Shown here in pieces: positions 7,243-14,547 of a stretch of 25,215 bases of DNA. The stretch's first letter is position 1, and every line of letters begins with the position of its first letter. A model generated the notes under the pieces. The model saw only the letters and a program-made list of their open reading frames with translations, ran no database searches and was not told the DNA's origin. Position numbers and translations under genes: made by a program. Origin of the DNA: JAHEJB01 sp041748175 (GTDB lineage: Bacteria > Bacteroidota > Rhodothermia > Rhodothermales > Rubricoccaceae). The stretch lies in contig JBGTDU010000109.1 in the NCBI GenBank assembly GCA_041748175.1, forward strand, positions 1-25,215, in the 5' to 3' direction.

Positions 7243-9612
7243 TCAGCTTTCCGTTTTATGCGCCTCATGCCCATAGCCGTACGTATTCCCATACCGGTAC
7301 TGATACTTGTATTTATATCCGTACGCCTTCGATACGTCAAAGCCATTCAAGACGGTGCCAATCACGGTTGCACCGACGCCTTCCAGTGCCTCGTGGGCAT
7401 GTTGGAGATCGTAGTTCCGTGTCACTCCCGCCCTGGCAACAACAATCGTCGCATCGCATTGCGTGGAAAGAAGCACGGCGTCTGTAGCCGCCAATACCGG
7501 GGGTGCATCAAAGATGATTACGTCGAACGCCTCTCTGAACTTGGCGATGCAATCCCGCATGGTCCTTGATCCCAGGAGCTCCGACGGATTTGGCGCATAG
7601 GATCCCGGAGGCATGACGTACAGGTCATCGATCTCGGTCGCGTAGTCTTCCGGATTGAAGGCTTCGGGGTTGAACAGCAATTGCACTAGCCCAGGCTCAC
7701 GGCTTATGCCAAACATCTCGTGAACTGACGGCAGTCGGAGATCGGCTTCTACGATTAACACGCGGCGTCCGGCCTGCGCCATGGCGACCGCCAAATTGGT
7801 GGACGTTACCGACTTGCCTTCATTCGGGCTCGCGCTTGTCACGATGATCGTCTCGATGACTACATCGGGGCGGCTGAACTGAATACTTGTTCTCAACGCC
7901 CGGTACGACTCGCTGGCAACCGACATCGGGTTGAGAAGTGTGACGAGTCGGGTGTCGAGCGTTTGATTGCCAACCACAACGGTTTCCGCCGCATTGAAAT
8001 CCCGAGCGATGAGTTCCTTCATGTCTGGGATAGTGCCAAGAACCGGATAGCCCTGCGATGTGAGGTCATCCGGTCGATGCAGGCGATCATCCAGCCGTGT
8101 CTTGGCCGCCGCTATCGCGATGCCAAGTGCAAGCCCCAGCATCAGGCCCAACATGATGTTCAATTCGCGGTTCGGACTAAATGGAACGCTCGGAACAGCT
8201 GCTGTGCGAACGATTTCAGCGTACCCAAGCTCACTCTTTTCTGTAATGCGCGCATCATTGAGCCGCTCTTGCAGCGCTGCCGTCAACGCCTCAGCCGATT
8301 CTCTATCGCGTTGGAGTTGGGCCAGGCCAATGGACTGCCGAGGAAGCGCCTGCATTTCGCCTTCATACTGCCCGATGCGTACGCCTAGAACGGCGACCTG
8401 CGCCTGAAGACCACTGTTTTCAATTCGCGCTTCGGCAAGTGTTCGGCGAAGTTCAGTGATGCGCTCCATGGCTGCGCTGTTCCCGTCGGCGCCGACCGCA
8501 ACGGCTTCCGCCAGATATCGTTGCGTCAATTCGGATATACGACTATTCAACTGAGAAATCTCGGAACGCAACGTCCGGACATCGGGAGGCACGTCGGTGG
8601 CCGTGCGCAGCTGGCCGTTACGCAGGTAAATCGTTTCGAGACGCCCGCGTAATTCCGCCACACGGGTTTGGGCAAGCTCAATCTCGCCAGCCGCACCGCT
8701 CGAAACGAACTCGGCCAGCCGAGGCTCTATGGAGCGAAGCTCTGTTTCAACTTGCGCGATGGTCGCTTCCTTCATGCGAACGTCTACCATGGCCTCGTCT
8801 CGCTGCGCCTGGAGTTCCGCGACCTGACTGACAAGCCGCTCTGCGGCATCATCGAGGTCAACAGCACCCTCAGCGGCCATGAAATCACGAACATTGCTGT
8901 CCAGTTCCAACATTCGGCCCGACTGCTGTTGAACTTCCTCTTCCAGGAATTCGCGCGAAGCGCTCACGCTTGCCAGGCTCGATTGCCGTGTGAGCTTTAC
9001 GAAAGCGTCCGCGTAGATGTTCGCGATATAAGCGGCTTCCTCAGGGATCGTGCTTGTGACTGTTATGCGGATCGCATCGACATCGGCACCTTCCAGGTTC
9101 GACGATATCACGCTGCTCTGAAGTACGCCGCCGATCGCTTTATAACCGATCCGCTCGCCGTCCTTGTTGCGGTTGACTCTAAAGGCCTGTTGCGTCCCAG
9201 GAATACTGTCCAATGCCGCCAGCTGAACACCCACCGAATCGGCAAGCGCTTCTGATTGGCGCAAAATCAAGAGTTCATTCCCAAGTTGAAGTTCGTCCTG
9301 GAAAAAAGAACTCCCTGGGTCTGTAGGCAGGATCGAGACCAGGCTCTCGTCCTGCTGGTGCACGAGCAGCAGGCTCGACGACGTGTACTTCGACGGCTGC
9401 AACATCGTGTAGATCGTTACCGGCACGGCAACGGCGATCAGGGCCGCGACGATGATCCACTTACCGCGAAGAATGATATCATAGAATTCGCGAAAGCCCA
9501 ACCCAGACCCTTGCGAAAGTGCGCGATAATAAATGGGGTCCTGCAGGACACCTTGTTCTTGGGCATTGGCCGCTAAAACAGGTATAGTTGATCCTTTGTG
9601 AGGCGCGGGCAT
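7243..9612 (-). CDS. Wzc-like polysaccharide co-polymerase with BY-kinase domain
   Basis: Inner-membrane regulator of polysaccharide chain length fused to a bacterial tyrosine autokinase. In the 789-residue form there is a first membrane helix (51-70), a Wzz domain, a long periplasmic coiled-coil (about 210-460) and a proline-containing segment before the second helix (485-503). The cytoplasmic kinase follows, with Walker A ASPNEGKS (594-601), Walker A' VLIVEADLR (618-626) and Walker B VIIFDAPP (698-705). The tail has eight tyrosines at alternating positions (Y764-Y780), the usual phosphorylation cluster. It is the first gene of the minus-strand part of the locus. The ATG at 9612 is preferred, but a TTG at 9666 in frame would add 18 residues and has GGA close by, so the start is uncertain. 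Function is well supported; the regulated glycan is not known. Confidence 0.93.
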   Translation of the reverse strand: MPAPHKGSTIPVLAANAQEQGVLQDPIYYRALSQGSGLGFREFYDIILRGKWIIVAALIAVAVPVTIYTMLQPSKYTSSSLLLVHQQDESLVSILPTDPGSSFFQDELQLGNELLILRQSEALADSVGVQLAALDSIPGTQQAFRVNRNKDGERIGYKAIGGVLQSSVISSNLEGADVDAIRITVTSTIPEEAAYIANIYADAFVKLTRQSSLASVSASREFLEEEVQQQSGRMLELDSNVRDFMAAEGAVDLDDAAERLVSQVAELQAQRDEAMVDVRMKEATIAQVETELRSIEPRLAEFVSSGAAGEIELAQTRVAELRGRLETIYLRNGQLRTATDVPPDVRTLRSEISQLNSRISELTQRYLAEAVAVGADGNSAAMERITELRRTLAEARIENSGLQAQVAVLGVRIGQYEGEMQALPRQSIGLAQLQRDRESAEALTAALQERLNDARITEKSELGYAEIVRTAAVPSVPFSPNRELNIMLGLMLGLALGIAIAAAKTRLDDRLHRPDDLTSQGYPVLGTIPDMKELIARDFNAAETVVVGNQTLDTRLVTLLNPMSVASESYRALRTSIQFSRPDVVIETIIVTSASPNEGKSVTSTNLAVAMAQAGRRVLIVEADLRLPSVHEMFGISREPGLVQLLFNPEAFNPEDYATEIDDLYVMPPGSYAPNPSELLGSRTMRDCIAKFREAFDVIIFDAPPVLAATDAVLLSTQCDATIVVARAGVTRNYDLQHAHEALEGVGATVIGTVLNGFDVSKAYGYKYKYQYRYGNTYGYGHEAHKTES

Positions 9613-9722
9613 TATTAAAGTGGATTTTTCGAGACGGAATGGCTGTTCGGGATGAAGCCAGCGCAATTTCCGGGCCGATGGCTCAGTGAACTCAATATAT
9701 GCTTCCTAGCCAACAGGAGTGC

Positions 9723-9776
9723 GTTACGCCATGGGACGCGATACGCTTTATGATAAAATCTACATAAGAGCGTAAC
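9723..9776. promoter_or_regulatory. Divergent promoter region between wzc-like and phosphoesterase genes
   Basis: The 212-bp gap separates two diverging genes, so promoters in both directions are expected. An AT-rich core on the plus strand holds -10-like TATGAT (9749-9754) and TAAAAT (9754-9759) without a good -35. The core is flanked by a perfect 7-bp inverted repeat, GTTACGC (9723-9729) and GCGTAAC (9770-9776). No operator can be named. Confidence 0.25.
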
Positions 9777-9824
9777 CATAGCTCTGCTCTACTCCGATCT
9801 TCGCTCCCAACCTTCGAGATACCC

Positions 9825-10526
9825 TTGCTAGTTGCCGTACTCTCTGACATCCATGCCAACCGGGAGGCGCTGACTGCGGCCTTGAAGCTCGCGGATAGGA
9901 CCAAAGTTGACTACATGGTTTGCCTGGGCGACGTGGTTGGTTACGGCCCGGATCCGGCCGCTTGCATCGACTTGATCCGCACAGTCTGCAACGCCTGTGT
10001 TCTCGGCAATCATGACGAAGCGGTGGCATTCGACAAAGGCATTGACGTCCTTCCGAAAGATGCGCAAACTGCGGTCCGCCGACATCAACGGAGCCTAAAC
10101 GAGGACGACCTGGAGTGGTTGAGATCGCTACCGCTTCGACATGATGCCCACGAACTCACGTTCGTTCATTCCTCGCCAGAATCGCCAGAAATGTGGTACA
10201 GGCTAGGGTCGTTCCACGCCGTGCAGGCCCAATTCTCGTTCTTTGACGGTCCAGTCTGTTTTGTGGGGCACTCACACAAGGCGGCCGTAGTGTCGAACAC
10301 GTTTGGCGTTTTACGCGTCAGGCCCGGCCATCGCTTTCTGATTGACGTGGGAAGTGTTGGCCAGCCTCGCGACGGCGATTCGCGGTTAGCCTTTGCCCTT
10401 TTCGATACGGAAGCGTTTTCGTGCCAGATGATCCGCGGTCATTACGACATCGAGCGAACGGCATCGCGCATCAAGGAAGTGGGCCTTCCCGACGGCTTGT
10501 CTGAACGCCTGAAGCTGGGCCTGTGA
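9825..10526 (+). CDS. Calcineurin-like metallophosphoesterase family protein
   Basis: A 233-residue single-domain protein with the full metal-binding set of the YfcE/MJ0936-type phosphoesterases (PF12850): DIH (D8, H10), GDVVGYGP (D36), GNHDE (N62, H63), a later His in TFVHSSP (H115), and GHSH (H149, H151). The family hydrolyses phosphodiesters or phosphomonoesters with two divalent metals. The GDVVGYGPDP and FVHSSP segments resemble the subgroup related to protein/diadenosine-type phosphatases, but the substrate cannot be predicted. Translation appears to begin with TTG at 9825, since the conserved beta-strand begins at once and no better start precedes it. It stands alone on its strand, diverging from the wzc-like gene. 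The 309 bp after it hold no convincing gene. Likely cytoplasmic. Confidence 0.88.
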   Translation: MLVAVLSDIHANREALTAALKLADRTKVDYMVCLGDVVGYGPDPAACIDLIRTVCNACVLGNHDEAVAFDKGIDVLPKDAQTAVRRHQRSLNEDDLEWLRSLPLRHDAHELTFVHSSPESPEMWYRLGSFHAVQAQFSFFDGPVCFVGHSHKAAVVSNTFGVLRVRPGHRFLIDVGSVGQPRDGDSRLAFALFDTEAFSCQMIRGHYDIERTASRIKEVGLPDGLSERLKLGL

Positions 10527-10835
10527 CGCAACCGTTCTACTCTGACCACAGCCTCAGATCGCTATCGTTGTAAATGTTGGCTGCGAGTCCTGATTTTGCG
10601 TCGGATGGAAGTGGGGTAATTACCGGCTGGGGGCAATTCGAAGCCTGGGCCGAAGCCGAGAGCACCGAGGTGAATAGTGCACAAAAGTCGATTCGGGGGC
10701 GCATGCGTCACCGAGATTGCGTTTAGTCATAATCGCCTCGATGAAGTGGCCTGGTCGCCGCGATGCATTTGATGGAGGCCTCTCTGCATCAGCAACACGG
10801 CCGCCCGTCCTTTTCCTTGGCGAAGGCGATTGCCC
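10527..10835. other. 309-bp stretch without a convincing gene
   Basis: This separates the phosphoesterase gene from the end of the convergent four-helix membrane protein gene. I see no tRNA, clear terminator hairpin with U-tract, or repeat. The only short frame (plus strand 10574-10726, 50 codons) has no family resemblance or ribosome binding site. Confidence 0.5.
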
Positions 10836-11279
10836 CTACGCCCGCACAGTCCGCACCGCCTCGGGGTTGATCGTATCCGGCCTTCCCACGGACGTATCAA
10901 TCAGATGAAGCTCATCGAGTACGAACGTCCGGTTGAGGGGGAATGGCATCATGGGCAACATGCTGACCATCCCGATAGCTAGGAGCGCGCACGTATAGAC
11001 GGGAAGTCTCCAGCCACTCCACCAAAATCGCGCGACCATCCCAAAGCGTAACAAACTGAGGAAAGTGATGGGCACGAGCGCCAGGGCAAAAAGCCACTCT
11101 CCGTCGTCCATCGAGACGAGAAGCGTAGCGCCCGCGACGGCAGCAAGGAGATAAACGGCAGCGCGAGCGAGCGAGAATTTTTGCGGCGGCTCACTTACGT
11201 GCCCTGCGCGCACCTCAATCAGGAGCAGTAGGCTGGCCACCAGAAGAGTGGCGAACTGGAATGCAATGAGAATCAGCAT
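10836..11279 (-). CDS. Hypothetical membrane protein, four predicted helices
   Basis: A 147-residue protein of no family I recognise. Hydrophobic segments lie at about 1-22, 38-55, 62-77 and 92-113, with a polar tail of about 35 residues. It is the third gene of a likely minus-strand operon, 53 bp after the helical-protein gene at 11333-11857, and may share its cell-envelope role. The ATG at 11279 is at the start of the first helix; no Shine-Dalgarno is visible. The sustained hydrophobic pattern, clean start and position in a same-strand group support a real gene. Function unknown. Confidence 0.6.
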   Translation of the reverse strand: MLILIAFQFATLLVASLLLLIEVRAGHVSEPPQKFSLARAAVYLLAAVAGATLLVSMDDGEWLFALALVPITFLSLLRFGMVARFWWSGWRLPVYTCALLAIGMVSMLPMMPFPLNRTFVLDELHLIDTSVGRPDTINPEAVRTVRA

Positions 11280-11332
11280 AGTGCTCGAACGATTTGCAGC
11301 TCATCGTAGTATCGCGCGGAGGAGCTGCGAAC

Positions 11333-11857
11333 TCAAATCTCCCTGCTCGCTCGAACCTCATCGGAAATCCAATCCGCGCCAGCCCTGAGGGCGAGGCCAA
11401 GCGTCGCAACGGTCACCGTCCGGATCACATCCGCAATGAAGTGGGGCTTTCTCGTTAGTTCGACGCCCTCAAGTTGCCCGGCTGCGGACGCGCGTCCTAC
11501 AACCCGATTCAGCACAGCCTCCAATTCCTTGCTCGTGCCCGAATACTTCGCAAGCTCGCCAAAGAGACGATCTATCTGCATGTACTTGGTGGCCTCGTTT
11601 CGGACGGCTTGTCTTCGTTTTCGTTTTCGCGCCTCACCTCCGACAAGCAAACCGATCGCGGTTGCGGTCGCAAATGCCATCCCCACCCTCTGGGCGGCGC
11701 TGAGAGGCTTCCGGGACTCCGGCGATGCGCCGTCCCCGCTAATTGCAGCGAGCGGTGCGAACTCCTGGCGGATAGCCGAAATGTGCCGGTTAAGGGACCG
11801 CGTCCGATCTTCCAGCTTCCGCTGAATTTCTACAGCCGTTTGTGTCTTGGAAAACAT
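11333..11857 (-). CDS. Hypothetical membrane-associated helical protein (YqjD-like position)
   Basis: A 174-residue, mostly helical protein. A charged N-terminal coil (about 8-35) is followed by a hydrophobic alanine-rich segment (57-74) and immediately by the strongly basic ARKRKRRQ (76-83), which would stay on the cytoplasmic side. A long amphipathic region and a second moderately hydrophobic segment (about 144-160) follow. It starts 13 bp after the stop of the holin-family gene. In Proteobacteria a holin-superfamily YqjE protein is encoded beside YqjD/ElaB-type membrane proteins. The arrangement here is reminiscent, but I see no clear sequence match to DUF883, so the comparison is only by position and layout. 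Function unknown. Confidence 0.6.
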   Translation of the reverse strand: MFSKTQTAVEIQRKLEDRTRSLNRHISAIRQEFAPLAAISGDGASPESRKPLSAAQRVGMAFATATAIGLLVGGEARKRKRRQAVRNEATKYMQIDRLFGELAKYSGTSKELEAVLNRVVGRASAAGQLEGVELTRKPHFIADVIRTVTVATLGLALRAGADWISDEVRASREI

Positions 11858-11870
11858 GTGGAGATTATTG

Positions 11871-12371
11871 CTACGTTGTTGGCGGCTTCGGTTTGAGGAC
11901 CAGCCAGGCTACTCCCCCACCCACGAACAGCCCGGAGGTGACGATTAGAAACCCCCAGAACATATGCCCGAGTAGCGAGCCAAGGCCAATCGCGGTGGTA
12001 ACCAGAAGGAAGAAAGCCCCCACTAAAGCTATGGCACCAGCCACCGAACCCTGTTTGGCCCTTCCCACTCCGTAGTTGACTTGCTCAGTTAGTTCGGCTT
12101 TCGCGAGCGCGACGCGCAACCCTGCAATCTTTTTAAGATCTTCTCCAACACCCGAAAGTCCCTTTCCAAGTCTGGCTAGGCGGCTTGAGGGCTCACCCGA
12201 CACGAGGATTGTGGTTGACCCCGTTTCCCCGTTGCTTGATGGAAGAGCTTCTTTGGTTGGCGGAAGAGCTTCAGCCGCCGCCGGTTTGACGCGGCGAGGC
12301 GGCTCGTCCTCGTAAGGCGGCGGATCAACGGGAGAGGGTACCGGGGCGGCTTGCGTGCGGGTTTGGGACAT
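11871..12371 (-). CDS. Phage-holin-superfamily (YqjE/DUF1469-like) membrane protein
   Basis: A 166-residue protein with a proline- and acid-rich disordered N-terminus (1-65). An amphipathic helix follows (LARLGKGLSGVGEDLKKIAG, ALAKAELTEQ; 65-100), then two membrane helices (about 111-132 and 136-158). The pattern 'VALAKAEL-x(n)-two TM' is typical of the chromosomal holin-superfamily III/YqjE-type proteins (PF07332). These are not phage lysis genes; they are small inner-membrane proteins of poorly known, possibly stress-related role. The ATG at 12371 was chosen; the frame continues upstream, but that part is GC-rich intergenic sequence without protein character. It is the first gene of a three-gene membrane-protein operon, divergent from the Nfu_N gene. 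Confidence 0.72.
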   Translation of the reverse strand: MSQTRTQAAPVPSPVDPPPYEDEPPRRVKPAAAEALPPTKEALPSSNGETGSTTILVSGEPSSRLARLGKGLSGVGEDLKKIAGLRVALAKAELTEQVNYGVGRAKQGSVAGAIALVGAFFLLVTTAIGLGSLLGHMFWGFLIVTSGLFVGGGVAWLVLKPKPPTT

Positions 12372-12409
12372 CTGTGAAAGCGGCGTTGGGAGGAAACCGT
12401 CGCGGCAGA

Positions 12410-12466
12410 ATACTACGCGCTGTTCTTTTTGTTTTCGGAAATGGGGCGGCGGGGTGCCCGTAGTAT
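12410..12466. repeat. 8-bp inverted repeat in divergent intergenic region
   Basis: ATACTACG (12410-12417) and CGTAGTAT (12459-12466) are perfect inverted copies with 41 bp between them. They lie in the 246-bp gap between the divergent holin-family and Nfu_N genes. They could be paired operator half-sites or the -10 regions of two facing promoters (TAGTAT on each strand). Chance occurrence is possible. Confidence 0.3.
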
Positions 12467-12617
12467 CGGCGGTCGCTGCGTTGCGGGTTGGGGCGGTTGA
12501 GATACGACATTTCCCGGGGGCAGCGTTGAATCTCCGATTCAAGAGCAGTCGCGCGCGCTGATCTTGTCCGCGCATCACCTGCCTCCGCGACAGAGTTTTT
12601 ATCTCTACACTCTCCAA

Positions 12618-12929
12618 ATGCCAGCTATTTCGATCCATCCGACGCCCAACCCGAACAGCCTAAAGTTTACGGCTGATGTTGAAGCGATCATACCATCGGG
12701 GATGCTGGCTTTTAGCTCCGCCGAAGAATCGGCCGGTCACGACCTCGGGCGGGCATTGTTTGCACTGGACGGCGTGACAAACATCCTGGCCTTGCCGCAA
12801 TTCCTGACTGTGACCAAGAGCCCCGGCGCCGATTGGAATGTTCTGGTTGAGCCCATCAAGCGTGTCGTATCTGAATATCTGGCCGGTCAACTGGCGTCAC
12901 GCGACAGCGGTGATAGACGGCGCACGTGA
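12618..12929 (+). CDS. Stand-alone Nfu N-terminal-domain (NifU_N-like) protein
   Basis: A 103-residue protein consisting almost only of the Nfu_N domain (PF08712). The diagnostic beginning is HPTPNPNSLKF (7-17), followed by a middle stretch DLGRALFALDGVTNILALPQFLTVTK (42-67). Longer Nfu proteins join this domain to a C-terminal NifU domain with a CxxC that carries the Fe-S cluster. Here that domain is absent, and the protein has no cysteine at all, so it cannot bind a cluster by itself. It may help present or dock Fe-S carriers. The ATG at 12618 fits the family start; an upstream in-frame ATG would only add non-conserved residues. Its last 33 bp overlap the end of the convergent GMC oxidoreductase gene. 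Confidence 0.85.
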   Translation: MPAISIHPTPNPNSLKFTADVEAIIPSGMLAFSSAEESAGHDLGRALFALDGVTNILALPQFLTVTKSPGADWNVLVEPIKRVVSEYLAGQLASRDSGDRRRT

Positions 12930-14489
12930 CCTGGATTTTATCATATCCGCCGCCTTTTCGGCGATCATCGTAGTGGGTGCGTGCGTGTTACCGTTGATGA
13001 TTCTCGGCATCACGGAAGCATCGACAACACGCAGGCCATCGACACCCTGAACGCGCAATTCCGGATCGACGACAGCCTCGCCGTCCGTTCCCATCCGACA
13101 CGTTCCCACGGGATGGTAGAGCGTCTCGGCCGTGGCCCGAATGTAGTCGGCCAAGTCCCGGTCCCTGCGGACGTTCGGACCCGGCGTCAATTCGGCACCT
13201 CGAAAGGCCCCGTATGTTGATTGAGAGACGATCTCTCGGGAAAGTCGTATCCCGGCGACCAGGGTCTCGATGTCGGATGGCTCAGTTAAATAGTTTGGTC
13301 CGATGGCCGGAGCGGCCAAAGGATCAGCACCGTGTAGCCGAACAAACCCACGACTTTCGGGCCTGACGAGCGTTGGTCCAAACGAGATACCGTGCTCCCT
13401 GGGGGGCTCCAGGCCATGATTCTCAAACAGCACCGGTGCCACGTGAAACTGCAAATCGGGGATACTAGAGTTGCGCGTGCTGACAAAAGCTCCAGCCTCG
13501 GCCACGTTGGACGTCAGCATGCCGTTCCGAAGAAGTAGATAGCGGGCGATGTTCAGCGGCGATTCCGCCGAGAGCAGCGTTCCCGATCGTTTCGAGCGAT
13601 ATCGAACGCCGACGACCAAATGATCCTGGAGGTTCTGTCCTACGTCCTTCCGGTCCGCAACAACGTCAATTCCGTGCGCAGCGAGATGTGCGGCTGGGCC
13701 GACTCCCGAGAGCATCAGTAGCTGCGGCGAATTTACCGCGCCTCCGCAAAGTATAATTTCCTCCGAAGCCGTCGCCTGTCGCTTTTGCCTGTTTTGGACA
13801 TACGCTACACCCGTTGCCCGATCCCCTTCAAAGAGAACCCGCGTGACGTGCACATTTGTCTCGATGGTTAGGTTGGGTCGGTCCGCGATGGGGCGCAAAA
13901 ATGCCGTGGCGGCCGATACACGGCGTCCGGATCGTTGGGTGACCTGGTAGAGGCCAGCGCCTTCCTGCCGGGCTCCATTGAAGTCATCGTTTGCGGCCAG
14001 CCCCGCTTGAACGCACGCCTCTACAAAGACGCTGCTCAGCGGGTTTGGATCGCGCTGATCTTCCACGCGCATGGGGCCTCCAACCCCGTGCAGCAGCGAG
14101 GCGCCGCGGGCGTTGTCCTCCGACTTTTTGAAGTACGGCAGCACATCATCGAAGCCCCAACCAGAGCATCCAGCGTCAGCCCAGCCATTGTAGTCGTCGC
14201 GATGGCCGCGGATGTAGATCATCGCGTTGACGGACGAACTTCCACCGAGCACCTTCCCACGAGGCCAGTAGAGCGAACGATTGTTCAGCTGCGCCTGCGG
14301 CTCCGTCTCGTACGCCCAATCCACATCCGTCTTGAACAACCGAGAGAACGCCGCCGGGATGTGGATCTCCGCGCGTTTGTCACGCTCACCCGCCTCCAAC
14401 AGCAGGATGCGTGCAGCGGGGTCCTCCGAGAGCCGATTGGCGAGCACGCAGCCGGCCGAACCGGCTCCGACGATGATGTAATCGAACAT
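12897..14489 (-). CDS. GMC family FAD-dependent oxidoreductase (choline dehydrogenase-like)
   Basis: A 530-residue flavoprotein that oxidises an alcohol substrate. It has the N-terminal FAD dinucleotide fold DYIIVGAGSAGCVLANRL (3-20) and the acid LLLEAG. The GMC signature 1 region is PRGKVLGGSSSVNAMIYIRG (76-95), and signature 2 is GGAVNSPQLLMLSGVGP (about residues 250-266). The C-terminal active-site segments are YHPVGTCRMG (H459) and INGNTHAPTTMIAEKAA (H503). The second catalytic position is often Asn in choline-dehydrogenase-like members; here a His-His pair is suggested, as in some GMC oxidases. It is normal family length and has no signal peptide. It is the last of the eight minus-strand genes, 58 bp after ribonuclease D. 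The exact substrate cannot be assigned, so betA would be overcalling. Confidence 0.93.
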   Translation of the reverse strand: MFDYIIVGAGSAGCVLANRLSEDPAARILLLEAGERDKRAEIHIPAAFSRLFKTDVDWAYETEPQAQLNNRSLYWPRGKVLGGSSSVNAMIYIRGHRDDYNGWADAGCSGWGFDDVLPYFKKSEDNARGASLLHGVGGPMRVEDQRDPNPLSSVFVEACVQAGLAANDDFNGARQEGAGLYQVTQRSGRRVSAATAFLRPIADRPNLTIETNVHVTRVLFEGDRATGVAYVQNRQKRQATASEEIILCGGAVNSPQLLMLSGVGPAAHLAAHGIDVVADRKDVGQNLQDHLVVGVRYRSKRSGTLLSAESPLNIARYLLLRNGMLTSNVAEAGAFVSTRNSSIPDLQFHVAPVLFENHGLEPPREHGISFGPTLVRPESRGFVRLHGADPLAAPAIGPNYLTEPSDIETLVAGIRLSREIVSQSTYGAFRGAELTPGPNVRRDRDLADYIRATAETLYHPVGTCRMGTDGEAVVDPELRVQGVDGLRVVDASVMPRIINGNTHAPTTMIAEKAADMIKSRSRAPSITAVA

Positions 14490-14547
14490 GGCAGGATAAC
14501 GGCGTCAACCGGAAACCTAGTCGTTGCCCACGCTGCACGCAAGATGA

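Noticed and set aside
10574..10726. 50-codon plus-strand frame in the gap after the phosphoesterase gene
   Set aside because: No family resemblance, no Shine-Dalgarno, and composition gives no sign of selection.
11871..12638. Phage holin, hence a prophage remnant
   Set aside because: The holin-superfamily match is of the chromosomal YqjE type, and no other phage gene, integrase or attachment site is near.
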